Shown piece after piece: positions 1 to 10,070 of a DNA stretch of 64,000 nt. The DNA comes from Aspidapion aeneum (Eukaryota; Arthropoda; Insecta; Coleoptera; Brentidae): NCBI GenBank assembly GCA_963576565.1, contig OY755047.1:36237851-36301850 (forward strand), given 5' to 3'. Each line of letters begins with the position of its first letter. Positions within the stretch are counted from its first letter, which is position 1. The notes beneath the pieces are model-generated. The model was not told the origin of the DNA. It worked only from the letters and a program-made list of their open reading frames with translations, and did no database searches. The position numbers and the translations under genes were made by a program.

Positions 1-134
1 CCGTTTTCTTTTTTATGGGAAGAGCTGATAGTAAAAAGGATAGGCATATGGGGATGAGTTAGGTCAAAATATCAATCAATCAATTGTACCTATTGAAAAT
101 TACATAACCAATAAAATGACAGCAATCTGGTTTA

Positions 135-273
135 GGGCAGGTTTCTTAATAGAGGCTTAGCCCTGACGCGTGGGTTAGAAAAAGATGACTGACATATTTA
201 CCACATGCTAAAAAAGACAGCTATCAAAGATAACCCACAGGTCAGGGCTAACCCTCTATTGAGAAACCAGCCC
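135..273. mobile_element. Harbinger-like MITE, 139 bp
   Basis: The two ends are inverted copies of about 43 bp. Both start GGGC-GGTTTCT-AATAGAGG and continue through TTAGCCCTGAC to GTGGGTTA, with only a few mismatches. The element is flanked by TTA on both sides (132-134 and 274-276). A 3-bp TTA duplication with GGG-starting ends is the PIF/Harbinger pattern. It has no coding capacity, so it would depend on a transposase encoded elsewhere. The boundaries are seen directly; the superfamily is inferred from duplication size and terminal bases. Confidence 0.75.
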
Positions 274-276
274 TTA

Positions 277-599
277 ATTAATAATATACATTCAGAGCTT
301 TTTTGGCGTTCACAAAAAAATTAAAACAATAAGAAGTATAAAATGTTTCAGAGTTTTTTGGTGTGTCACCACTCAAGGTAAGTGATTAATAATAATTTTA
401 ATTAAATATAAATAAGTTAAAAAACTGGTGAAAATATAACATTAAAATTTCATCTTCTTTTAACAGTGTTGCCAGTTTCAACTAATTTTGGTCATTCCCT
501 TACTGATCACACCCTCACATTTTTCAAATGTCTTGTCATTACAATTAGCTTAAGTAGTTTTTTATAATATGTATTTATTTAGTCAGTAATCTTGAATTT
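277..599. other. AT-rich unassigned DNA
   Basis: No convincing ORF, splice-site pair, inverted repeat or tandem array is seen here. Confidence 0.4.
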
Positions 600-710
600 C
601 CCTACAGGATTTAAATTTAACATTTTTTTTGACATGATCAACACCCTGTGGGTAAAATGTTTTCTATTTTGTAAACATGATTGAATAAAGAATCTATCTA
701 TCTATCTATC
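600..710 (+). mobile_element. LINE 3' end with TCTA tail
   Basis: The segment ends in an AATAAAG-like signal followed by four to five copies of TCTA (692-710), not poly(A). Other LINEs in this window end the same way with other short tandems after TAAA. No coding part of this copy is visible upstream, so it appears to be a strongly 5'-truncated insertion. The upstream limit is approximate. Confidence 0.5.
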
Positions 711-713
711 ATA

Positions 714-2330
714 CTACTTTAGAGTCGACTTTATGTACAAAATTATTTTTTAAAAAAATCATGAAAAGTTGTTTAATTTGCACCTTTAAACTTTTTAAGA
801 CACCTATAATAATAGGTACTAAATGAGATATTTCACCTAGCTGCAATTTTAGATATTGAAATTGTTCAATTTGGAGAGAACAGCCCATACACTCGCCCAT
901 ACAGTCCCACACTACAATACAAAACAAAACCAAGAAGTCCCATAGGAAAAGTGTATAACAACTTTTTGCAGATTCTGTACAACAGTTTCATAAAAAAAAA
1001 CAAGAATAAAAAGTTACCTGGTTGTCAAGTATTTAACCTTAGCAAGATCTAGCCTAAATAGCTAATTAAAAAAAATTTATGTCACCAGTTGCTTCAAGCT
1101 TTCTAAAACTCATGAATTTTGAAATCAGGAACAAAAGTTTTAAGAATATTAAATACATAGGGTGGAGTCACATTCAAAATAAAAACACATTGACAAAATT
1201 TAAACTACAAGTGCCTAAAAAAGTGACAATATAAAAAGTTTGACAGACAATTAAGGTAAACTGACTAGTCTTTGACACATTAAGAATGTTTTTTTTTCAG
1301 TAAAACATAAATATAAACTTATATGAATAAGCAAAAGCAGTTTTAAAAACAATTTATAACTTTTTCTTATAAGTAGAAATTGACACCCAAATTTCAATTA
1401 TTGACACCCAGTTTTATACACCCAAATTCCAATAACATCCAGTTATTGACACAGTTATTAAGAGATGCAAATTAATTACCTAAAAAATAACCTTAAATAC
1501 TGCTTTAGGATTACATATTTATTATTAAACAGGTACATACATAGGTAACCTATACAAAACCTATATAATACCTCAGAAGAGTTACCCCAGAAGCGACAAC
1601 ATGACACATAAAGCATTGCTCTTATGGGTATCGAATTCGTGACGTCACTTGACACTAACCCAACATTTTACACTGAAAGAAGAAGCACGAAACTTTACAC
1701 GGAAAAAAAATTATATTTACCTCGTAACACAAGAAAGTCGTAAATTATTTGATTTGAAAAGAAACGACTAGTTACTTACAGGGTGTCCGAAAAGTCCTAA
1801 TATACACAATAACTCTTATAAAATTATGTTGATTAAAAAAAATGCATTATAAAGTTATTATTTGTCACGACTCATTTATTTCAGCTATTAATATTAAAAC
1901 ATGTACAGGGCGTCCCCAAATTCTTATGTACACGCATATATAAATACAAAAAATGCATTTTTTTAAATAATACATACCTATTATATATAAAATTACATCT
2001 TTTTAAACTAATATAATATCTCTTAATATAAAAATTAATGTCCACAGATTGAGTTAATAATAAACGCTGCACTTGGCATTCTTCAAAAATAAAGTACTAA
2101 AATGGTGCATTTTTTGCACTTTTAAATAATATGCAAATTAGACAATACAAAAATTATAAAATGCCAGCAGTTGCCAGGAGTTAAAAAGTACAATATTAGT
2201 AAAGTACCAGCAGGTCGATGTTTGCTGGGATCGTACTAGACCATTTTTCCATATAAGAATAAAGTCTAAACTGACGGCCTGCCGCCTGCAACTCGCATTC
2301 GAATGAGAAAACCGCGAAATCGATTATTGA
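714..2330. other. AT-rich intergenic DNA
   Basis: Only short ORFs in low-complexity AT-rich sequence are present. Two same-orientation motifs starting TACAGGG (near 1780 and 1908) resemble insect MITE ends but are not inverted, so no element is called. Repeated GACACCCA-type phrases occur at 1380-1450. No host exon is recognisable. Confidence 0.4.
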
Positions 2331-2378
2331 AAAATTCCCGAATTTTAAAAATTCCCGAATTTTTTGGGGAATCACCGG

Positions 2379-2587
2379 TAATATTCCGGTTTTAACGTAC
2401 ACTCGTACGTTACAACCGGAATATTATAACGGAATTACTAAAATATGGTACGTTATAACCGAAGTAGAAGGTATAAAAGGTGCGTCTCGTAATTGCCGGT
2501 AAAAAAAGAAGAGTATGTTGGTCGGACCAATGAAAAATGTACGTAATAACTGAAAGTACGTTATAACCCAGGTCCGTTATAACCGGA
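2379..2587. repeat. Hairpin and repeated GTACGTTATAACC motifs
   Basis: Bases 2379-2400 and 2405-2426 form a 22-bp inverted repeat with one mismatch and a 4-base loop. The arm contains GGTT-TAACGTAC. The same core (ACGTTATAACC or close variants) recurs near 2449-2460, 2555-2568 and 2573-2584, with a looser copy near 2540. This is either the remnant of a MITE with subterminal repeats or a clustered binding-site-like array. No target duplication was found. Confidence 0.5.
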
Positions 2588-2789
2588 GTACACTGTTACC
2601 TTAATTTTAGAAAATTGTTATCAAGAAAAATTTTATAAGAGGTTTCTCAGAAAATATATCAAGTTTGCTTAAGAGTAAAGTACATACAGGTTCTCTTAAA
2701 AATAAAGCTATACATGTAGTGAAAAATTTATATTTTTTGGCAGACACCGTATATCCAGAATACTTATTGAGCTATTTAACATTGCAAAG

Positions 2790-3490
2790 CATACACTAAC
2801 TGAGGCAGAAAGCTGGTTTAGTGGAAACAGGCTCCTCCTTAACAATGACAAAACAGTAGTTGTTTGTTTCAGAACATGTCAATCCCAGGATCAGTACCCT
2901 GAGACTGTTGAGTTACTTTTCCAGAATGTGCAACTTTCAGAGTTTGTTAAGTTTCTGGCGTCCTACATAGATCAACACCTCAACTGGGATGCTCAAATCC
3001 AACATGTATCTAGGAAGCTAAATTCTGCTTGTTACTCCATAAAAGTTTTACTACGCAAATTTTTTACTCCATAATGCGTTATGGGGTCATATACTGGGGG
3101 GGTGCTCCGGGAGCCTCTGAGGTGCTGCTCTTGCAAAAGAAGGTGGTGAGAGTTTTACTCTGTATGAGGGCACGAGATGCTTGTCGTGGCAAGTTTAGAT
3201 CTTCAAACATCCTTACTTTTTTTGGTGTTTACATATTTGAGTGCATTATGTTTTTATTCAAAAACTTCTCCCAATTCTGTCATCTATTGCCATTCCATGA
3301 CTACAATACGAGAACTCTGAATCTTAATGTGCCGTCACATAGATTGTGTTTTTCAATAAACTGCCACCATCAATTCAACAAGAACAAAATCCAAACATTT
3401 TTAAAAGCAAAGTGTTTGCTCAAATAATTGCAATAGAACCCTACACCATTGCAGAATTCATGGCTCATTCATTTCCTCAACTGTAAAACT
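2790..3490 (+). pseudogene. LINE reverse transcriptase C-terminal relic
   Basis: Broken frames encode the part of a LINE ORF2 that follows the RT active site. Recognisable stretches are AESWFSGNRLLLNNDKT, a YIDQHLNWDAQ-type motif, then ILYSIMRYGVIYWGG-like, KKVVRVLL and NTRTLNLNVPSHRL. They align residue by residue with the C-terminal half of the ORF2 at 10071-11645. A deletion near 3045 removes about 15 residues around the motif ILTVYYANF, and frameshifts follow. The FADD catalytic motif lies upstream and is absent. Nonfunctional. Confidence 0.75.
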
Positions 3491-3695
3491 GTACCCTGTC
3501 TTTTTTTGTATAGGTATATTTTTGTTTTACAATCAATTTTAAAGTTTTATGATCAATTTTAAATTATTGTTTTTTCTAACTGTATTATTCTGTCCAAATT
3601 TTAACTTGATTTCTATTTTTGTTGTTTTTTAGTCCCAAAAGATTGATTTTTTTAAACTTTTTAAACATTTTAAATATATCTGTTTTAAGTTTTGT

Positions 3696-4265
3696 CGCAC
3701 TGCACATGGGGGAAGTGCTGTAATTATTAAAGAAAATATATCACACTATGAGGAGATGGGATATAAAACCATAGAGATTCAAGCTACATTAGTAAGTGTA
3801 AAAACCAAAACATATACACTAGTCATAAGTGCTGTCTATATACCACCAAGGCACCTATTAAAGAAAAATCAATATCTTAATTTTCTCAGAAAATTAGGAA
3901 ACCGTTTTATAATTGGAGGTGACTTTAATGCAAAAAATACCTACTGGGGATCTAGACTGACGAATTCTAAAGGAAAAGAACTTTTGCAAGCTATTAGTGA
4001 ATATCAATGTGAGCCAATATCAACTGGTAAGCCCACATACTATCCAACAGATCCAGGAAAAATTCCAGATCTAATTGATTTTTTATAGTAAAAAATATAT
4101 CTTTAAGTTTTGTAGTTATAGAAGAAAGTTTTGATTAACACTCAGATCATTCACCTATTATTCTAACTCTTAGTAAAAACATAATAAAGAAAGAAGCAAA
4201 TATCTCACTAGTTGATAAACTGACTGACTGGATTAGTTTTAAACAAAGTCTGTCAGAAAAAATAA
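3696..4265 (+). pseudogene. Jockey-like AP endonuclease domain, truncated
   Basis: The open frame runs into the element from the 5' truncation point with TAHGGSAVIIK and continues to an in-frame stop at 4086-4088. It includes the endonuclease motifs VISAVYIPP and IIGGDFNAKN-YWGS, with the Asp and Asn expected at the EEP active site. Past the stop the sense continues in another frame (NSDHSPIIL, with the terminal SDH), so a one-base indel near 4085 broke the protein. In intact elements this domain nicks target DNA to prime reverse transcription. The N-terminal catalytic Glu lies 5' of the truncation. Confidence 0.7.
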
Positions 4266-4279
4266 ACGTATCAGTACCA

Positions 4280-5653
4280 TTGCAAACGCCAGAACAAATC
4301 GATAAAGAAGTTGAATATTTTGTTACAAATATTCAACAAGCAGCTTGGGAAAACAGTCCAAAACCAAAGAGAATTTTTAAGAGAAAAAACTATCCAAAGG
4401 AAATTAGAGACCTTATATTGGAAAAAAGGAAACTAAGAAGAAAGTGGCAGCAAAGCCGTGATCCTCGGGACAAAACAAATCTCAACAACATGACGCAGCG
4501 CATTAGGCGAGAAATTCTAGTAATAAAAAATGAATCTATTAACCATTTTGTTAATGAACTTACAGATGATAAAAATACCGACTATTCCCTTTGGAAAGCA
4601 ACCAAAGATTTTAAAAGACCAATTATCCAAATTCCACCCATACGAAAATCTAACAACCAGTGGGCAAGGAGTAACAAAGAAAAAGCAGATATTTTTGCAA
4701 GTCATTTAGAAAACACATTTCAGCCCCACGAAACACCGGATGAAAACTTTTATTTAAATGAACCCCATCAAATCGAAGACCATATTAAGCTTACATCACC
4801 AAAAGAAATATTAACAGAAATCAAAAATATTAATTCGAAAAAAGCCCCAGGGTATGATCTTATTAACGGGGTAGTCATAAAACAACTCTCCAGAAAAGCT
4901 ATCGTAAAACTATGCAACCTAATTAATGCGTCCTTTAGGCTTAGGTATGTACCTAAACTGTGGAAAGTTGCAGAAGTTATCATGATCCCAAAACCGGGAA
5001 AAACAGTCCATGACGTGTCATCTTACAGGCCAATATCTTTGCTGCCAATTATATCCAAGCTCTATGAGAAATTATTGCTTAAAAGAATAAAACCCATCAT
5101 AGAAAGACAAGAAATTATTCCATCTCATCAATTTGGTTTTCGAGACAAGCATTCCACGATAGATCAAGTACATAGAATTACTAATATAATAGAAAAAGCA
5201 CTAGAAGAGGGAAAAGTTTGTTCTGCAGTTTTTCTAGATGTAGCACAAGCATTTGACAAAGTGTGGCATGAAGGCCTTACTTTTAAACTAAAACGGTTTC
5301 TGCCAAAACAATATTCGGATATTTTGGAATCATACATATCTGATAGACATTTTAGAGTAAAACAGGAAGACTCGTACTCAAATTTAAGAGAAATTCAAGC
5401 AGGCGTGCCCCAGGGTAGCGTACTAGGCCCTTATCTATACTTATTATTCACTTGCGATATCCCAAAGCCAGAAAATTGTCACTTAGCAACATTTGCAGAT
5501 GATACTGGTTTATTGACGGTAGAAAAATCTATTGAAAAATGCATAGAAAAACTTCAGGATGCAGTCACCGAAGTTCACAGTTGGACCACAAAGTGGCAAA
5601 TAAAATTAAATGAAACCAAATCAATTCATGTTGATTTTACAAAAAATATATAA
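4280..5653 (+). pseudogene. Jockey-like reverse transcriptase, long ORF
   Basis: A 457-residue open frame covers the linker and RT domain of a Jockey-clade pol. Visible motifs in order are YPKEIRDLILEKRKLRR (linker), KAPGYDLINGVVIK, SYRPISLLPIISKLYEKLL, HQFGFRDKHSTIDQVHRI, VFLDVAQAFDKVWH (first catalytic Asp), AGVPQGSVLGPYLY and TFADDTGLL (the paired Asp). The RT active site is intact. The first Met is internal; the frame should join the endonuclease frame upstream, which an indel near 4085 prevents. The ORF ends early, and the C-terminus continues in another frame after about 5655. Confidence 0.8.
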
Positions 5654-5654
5654 A

Positions 5655-6180
5655 TCACATACAAATAACAATTAACAACATTCCCGTACCATATTTAAAT
5701 CAGGCAAAATATCTCGGTATAACACTTGATGCCAAATTGCGCTGGAAAGCACATGTTAAGAAAAAAAAAGAAGAACTTGAGATAAGGTATAGAAAAATGA
5801 ACTGGCTAATTGGAAGGAAGTCCAATTTAACAATTCATAAGAAATTACTGCTTTATAGACAAATACTGAAACCAGAATGGACATATATGATATTCAACTA
5901 TGGGGTTGTGCTAAAGAGAGTAACATTCTAGTTTTACAGAGATTTCAAAATAAAGTATTAAGAAACATTGTGAATGCACCTTGGTACGTTCGAAATAGTG
6001 ACCTTCATCGAGATCTAAAAATCGAAACTGTAGCAGACTATAAAAAAGTACGCAAAAAGCCATGAAGATAGACTCCATCGGCATGTGAATGTGGAAGCAA
6101 TTCAGCTTCTAGACAATACTATGCTAGTTCGAAGACTAAAAAGAGTGAAGCCATTTGAGCTAGTAAACTAAGTGAATTAT
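5655..6180 (+). pseudogene. Jockey-like pol C-terminal region
   Basis: Two overlapping frames continue the polymerase after the frameshift: AKYLGITLDAKLRWKAHV, then KKLLLYRQILKPEWTY, then LWGCAKESNILVLQRFQNK, LRNIVNAPWYVRN and DLKIETV. This is the usual connector after the RT in Jockey elements. At least two indels separate it from the RT frame. The 3' UTR and poly(A) follow. Confidence 0.65.
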
Positions 6181-6925
6181 AGAAAATAAAATAATGCTAT
6201 AAACACAACACAATTGTGAGTTACAGACTAAACAAAGCGGGGAGAACAGTTGAGTGAACCCTAAGTTTAAATCTGACTTTTCTAGTAAATTAAGTTAAAA
6301 CAAAATTGCTAATTAGTCTTACTGACTAGATTGTAATACAATAAACACAGTGTGTTTGACATATAAAAAAAAAAAAAGTTTTGTGACCAAATATTTTAAA
6401 TTTGTTATGTTTTTTAATCCCAAAAGATTGATTTTTTTTTAAACTTTTTAAATATATCATAAAATTAAATAAATATTTTAAATTACATAGACGTCATAGG
6501 TATTTATTTTTTCAATCTAATTTCTTGCTTTTACATATAAGTTTGATGTGTAATTTAATTAAGTTTGATGTGTAATTTAATTAAGTATCTTACATAATCT
6601 AGATTTAGGAAAAAACTGTAAATCTGACGCTATTTGCTCAATTATGCTAAAAGTTTATGCAAATAAAGCTTTACTCTACTCTACTCTACTCTATATCTTT
6701 ATTTGAAAAAAAAAGTAAAATAGTAATAAAAATGTTTGCTAAACCTTAAAAGTAGAGACACCGTCTATATAAAGGCTGTCTTATACATCAGGTGCGTCCA
6801 TGTGTGTACTTACTGCTCAGCATCTTTAGGAAAAGAAAACAATGATAATCCTTCACGGGATTTAGATTAACACTCACGAAAAGCACAATGATATCCTTTC
6901 ATTATCACTCTAATAAAACACAAAG

Positions 6926-7206
6926 CAGTGGCGGATCCAGGGGGGGGGGCACTAGGGGCACTTGCCCCCCCACGAGAATTTTTTTAATATACAAAAAATA
7001 AGTAAAAATTAATGTTTTTGCTAATAAAAATTCAAAATTTTTGCTTGCGGCATATGAAATTGTCTATTGTTATTATCATCGAAATAACAACCACTGACTA
7101 ATTTAATAAAATGCTGCTTAAAAAAATATATACCGTTTTTTACCAACAGAGAATGTCACCTAAAGTGCACCCCCCCCCCCGAGAAGCACCTCTGGATCCG
7201 CCCTTG
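6926..7206. mobile_element. hAT-type MITE with CAGTGGCGG ends
   Basis: The ends are CAGTGGCGGATCCAGGGGG and the complement of CTCTGGATCCGCCCTTG. The flanks are ACACAAAG (6918-6925) and GCACAAAG (7207-7214), an 8-bp target duplication with one difference. CAG-starting ends with 8-bp duplications are the hAT signature. The 281-bp body holds opposed G and C runs and no ORF. Confidence 0.7.
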
Positions 7207-7214
7207 GCACAAAG

Positions 7215-7763
7215 GTAACAAAAACTCACAAGCTTAAAACTGCCAAAATATGCGTTTAACAGACGTTAACGACTAGAACAACTCGTGGACGTCGCTTTAA
7301 TAACGTCAATAAATGATGGTCATGGTGCACTTTTCAAAATTGAGCCTTTTTGATTGGCTCGAAACAATTTTATCTCCAATAAAAATGCTTAAGTACAGCC
7401 CCACCCTCTCCGAAAACTTTTATTGTTGCATTTAATAATATTCTCTATGATTTAATCTGTCAAATTCAATAAAAACATTTTGCTGCTTACATACGAGAAT
7501 TTTGCACCTTAAAAGAACATTATTTTCTTTATATATGCATGCAAAAGTTTACATTAGTACATCTATTTATTTGCCCATGTTCATCATTTAAATAAAAATG
7601 TAAAACACTTTTTCCCACATAAGCAGATTTACTCTGTTTTTTTAGTATACTTAACACCTTGCACACACTTTCTCTCAGTGTGATATGTTGTCCATCCCCA
7701 CCACTCGATTTTGGAAGCAGGGCGCTTTGTCGCTTCTGTGTGGCTCTTCTGTGATAATACTTC
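7215..7763. other. Unassigned intergenic DNA
   Basis: No coding exon or complete repeat boundary is seen. A phrase at 7764-7798 (CCAGTAATTAACAC to CACTGGAATGAGT) recurs at 9562-9600, bracketing the repeat block between them. Confidence 0.4.
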
Positions 7764-7807
7764 CAGTAATTAACACTTTATATCAAACACTGGAATGAGT
7801 GAACAGC

Positions 7808-8045
7808 CCGAGGGGTGAACAGCTCTCACAATCGGTGTACACATTTCGCACAATCTGTTCACAATCCTTCACAATCTTTACACAATCCCTCCCAATCACC
7901 CACAATCTGTCACAATCTCTGACAATCCTTCACAATCTTACCACAATCCCTCACAATCTTACCACAATCCCTCACAATCTGAGCAAAAGATTGTGGATTT
8001 TCACAATCGGCACACACATTTTGGGGTTAGCTGGTCACCCCTCGG
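7808..8045. mobile_element. Small inverted-end element with CACAATC core
   Basis: The ends CCGAGGGGTGA-CAGCT and their complement (TCACCCCTCGG at 8035-8045) are inverted. Just inside lies TCACAATCGGTGTACACATT on the left and a closely related CACAATCGG-CACACATTTT on the right. The middle is an irregular array of TCACAATCC/T units. A second copy with the same ends and core is at 32383-32790. No target duplication was found, so the superfamily is open. The plus-strand ORF across it is only a translation of the array. Confidence 0.6.
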
Positions 8046-8051
8046 TTATTA

Positions 8052-9472
8052 AGTAGCAGGGCCGGCAACGGTCAATAAGAGGGCGGCCAAGGACACTATA
8101 GGCATGATGACCTTTTTATTTTTTGTTTTTTTTTTCTTTTGGTCACCAGAATTTTTGATGGGACGGCCCCTCGCAGGTACAGGGTGTCCCAAATTGGGCA
8201 CTTTTAGGGGGTTTAAGGTACTTCTAGGGGAGACAGAGAAAAACTGACCACGCATTGCGAGGCTCAAATTTCAAGAGCAGACTTATAGTGAAAACCACAT
8301 TTTCAAAATATCTTCTCGTCTTTGAGCTACGGGGGCTTTTTGAAAAGTCTGCATTTTTGAAGGGGGTCTATAACTTTGTTATTAGTGGAAATTTTGATTT
8401 AGAGTAAATTGCAGTTTTATAGACTTTGTCACGAGGAATTCACCCACTAAATTATATTTTAACTGTCACTTTTAGTTTTTGAGATATGACATAAAGTTGC
8501 ATTTTTTCTTATGGAATAGCCTATATTTTAATTAATTTTCGAATTCGTCATTGAATTCTTTTCAAAATGATGTATCATATGTCATAGTTTGATTGAGTGG
8601 TTTAGGAGATTCAGCTTTTTCACTTATTTCTAGTGCGCTATGATTTCCTGCTGAGGCAGGTAAAGGCACTCCAGTATTTTTATTATTTTACACAGTCACA
8701 AATATAGTAAGGCTGGTTTGGAAAAATTATAATTCAGCTGACAGCCCTCAAAGCCTAGTTATAAAAAGTAAAAAGAAATGATACATATTTCAAAATAAAA
8801 TTAAAACACTTTTGTGCAAATGAATTTCATATCAAAGCGTAGTGTCAAATTGTTTAAACAATTGAAAACAATGACAAAATGCCAAGACGCAAGGCCAACT
8901 TGATTTGCATAGTATAAGACAACAAAACTATAGGAGCATTGAAGTAGGATTTGACCGCAAGGCTTTCATGTCAATGGCGCATGACGTCATTCAACTGACA
9001 CTAGACAAAAATAAAAAACTTTAATTATCTCTGAAACCGCTCAATCAAATAATGACATATGATACATCATTTTGAAAAGAATTCAATCACGAATTCGGAA
9101 ATTAATTAAAATATAGGCCATTCCATAAGAAAAAATGCAACTTTATGTCATATCTCAAAAACTAAAAGTGACAGTTAAAATTTAATTAAGCAGTTGAATT
9201 CCCCATGACAAAGTCTATAAAATTGCAATTTACTCTAAATCAATATTTCCAATAATAACGAATTTATAGACCCCCCTCCACAATGCAGACTTTTCAAAAA
9301 GCCCCCGTAGCTCAAAGACGAGACGATATTTCAAAATGCAGTTTTCACTATAAGTCTTCTCTTGATATTTGAGCCTTGCAGTGCGTGGTCAGTTTTTCTC
9401 TGTCTTTCCTAGAAGTACCTTAAACCCCCCAAAAGTACCCAATTTGGGACACCCTGTACGCTACGCCGCTGC
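8052..9472. mobile_element. hAT-like MITE split by the fold-back element
   Basis: The left part (8056-8177) begins CAGGGCCGGC and the right part (9459-9472) ends CGCTACGCCGCTG. The shared body (GGCATGATGACCTTTTT, then TTTTTGATGGG) recurs at 32620-32680, where it is not interrupted. This shows the empty site of the fold-back insertion. Ends are of the CAG/CTG hAT type, but a flanking 8-bp duplication is not clear. Confidence 0.4.
8178..9458. mobile_element. Fold-back element with TACAGGGTGTCCC ends, 1.28 kb
   Basis: The arms 8178-8660 and about 8965-9458 are long inverted copies. Both carry CCAATTTGGG-type ends, CTTCTAGG, CTCTGTCT and CAAAGTCTATAAA in mirrored order. The element is bounded by TA on each side (8178-8179, 9457-9458), fitting a mariner-like TA target. 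The 300-bp centre has no ORF. Related diverged copies are at 35347-35900 and 61945-62484. The arms share a segment containing TTTTTGAGATAT and TTATGGAAT with those copies. Confidence 0.75.
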
Positions 9473-9561
9473 ACAGTCCTCCACAATCCCTCACAATCTT
9501 TCACAATCTTGCCACAATCCCTCACAATCTTTCCACAATCCCTCACAATCTTTCCACAATC
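9473..9561. repeat. CACAATCC/T minisatellite
   Basis: About ten 8- to 12-base units of the type CCTCACAATCTTT stand in tandem. The same unit fills the elements at 7808-8045 and 32383-32790, but here the characteristic inverted ends are missing. Confidence 0.7.
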
Positions 9562-10070
9562 TCCAGTAATAAACACCCTATGTCAAACACTGGAATGAGT
9601 TATCACAAAGAAAAACAACAAGGTGTGCCAACAGTGCCAGATTATATGGAATACTAATCCTGAATTGAGAACTACAATAGAATAGAATAGAATAGAATAG
9701 AATAGATTTTTATTTGCATAAATTTTTACAGTATAATTGAGCAAATAACGTCATATCAATGAAAGAAGAGAAAATTTATCTTCATTGTACTTAAACTAGT
9801 AACAAAGATAAATATTGACTGTTCAGTTTTGCTATGTATAAAAGCTCATAATCACACACATAAGCTTATAAAATAAGTAATTAATAAATACATAAAATTA
9901 TACAAAATATATGGTACAAACAATAGTTTAAAACAAAAACAAAATTGGTAGGAAAAAAATCCATACACAAAGGTTAAAAATCTTCAGAAATAAAAAAAAA
10001 AATAATAATAATAAATAAGTTTATGTTAAAATACATCTATGAAGATAAAAAAATTCCCACCTACTTGAAT

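Larger units (their letters stand above)
3696..6375 (+). mobile_element. Jockey-like LINE nested in the older LINE
   Basis: A 5'-truncated non-LTR retrotransposon about 2.7 kb long that ends in a poly(A) run (6365-6377). It is flanked by AAGTTTTGT at 3687-3695 and 6376-6384, a 9-bp target-site duplication (the A bases overlap the tail). It encodes an AP endonuclease relic, an RT and a C-terminal region. Its poly(A) tail separates it from the tandem-tailed LINEs here. It inserted into the 3' UTR of the older LINE and is therefore younger than that copy. Confidence 0.75.
2770..6693 (+). mobile_element. LINE (CR1/Jockey group), interrupted by another LINE
   Basis: The 5' piece is 2770-3695 and the 3' piece 6376-6693; a second LINE lies between. 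The 3' end reads ATTTGCTCAATTATGC, then TTATGCAAATAAAGCTT, then (ACTCT)n at 6673-6692. This matches the 3' end of the minus-strand LINE at 9676-13945, so both belong to one family. The copy lacks ORF1, the endonuclease and most of the RT. The two pieces share the 9 bp AAGTTTTGT at the break, the target duplication of the inner element. Confidence 0.75.

Noticed and set aside
1778..1920. Pair of TACAGGG motifs as a possible MITE
   Set aside because: Both are in the same orientation and there is no inverted partner.
7799..8056. Plus-strand ORF rich in Ser, Gln, His, Asn, Leu
   Set aside because: It is the translation of the CACAATC minisatellite; the same holds for 9369-9569, 32380-32619 and 32409-32669.
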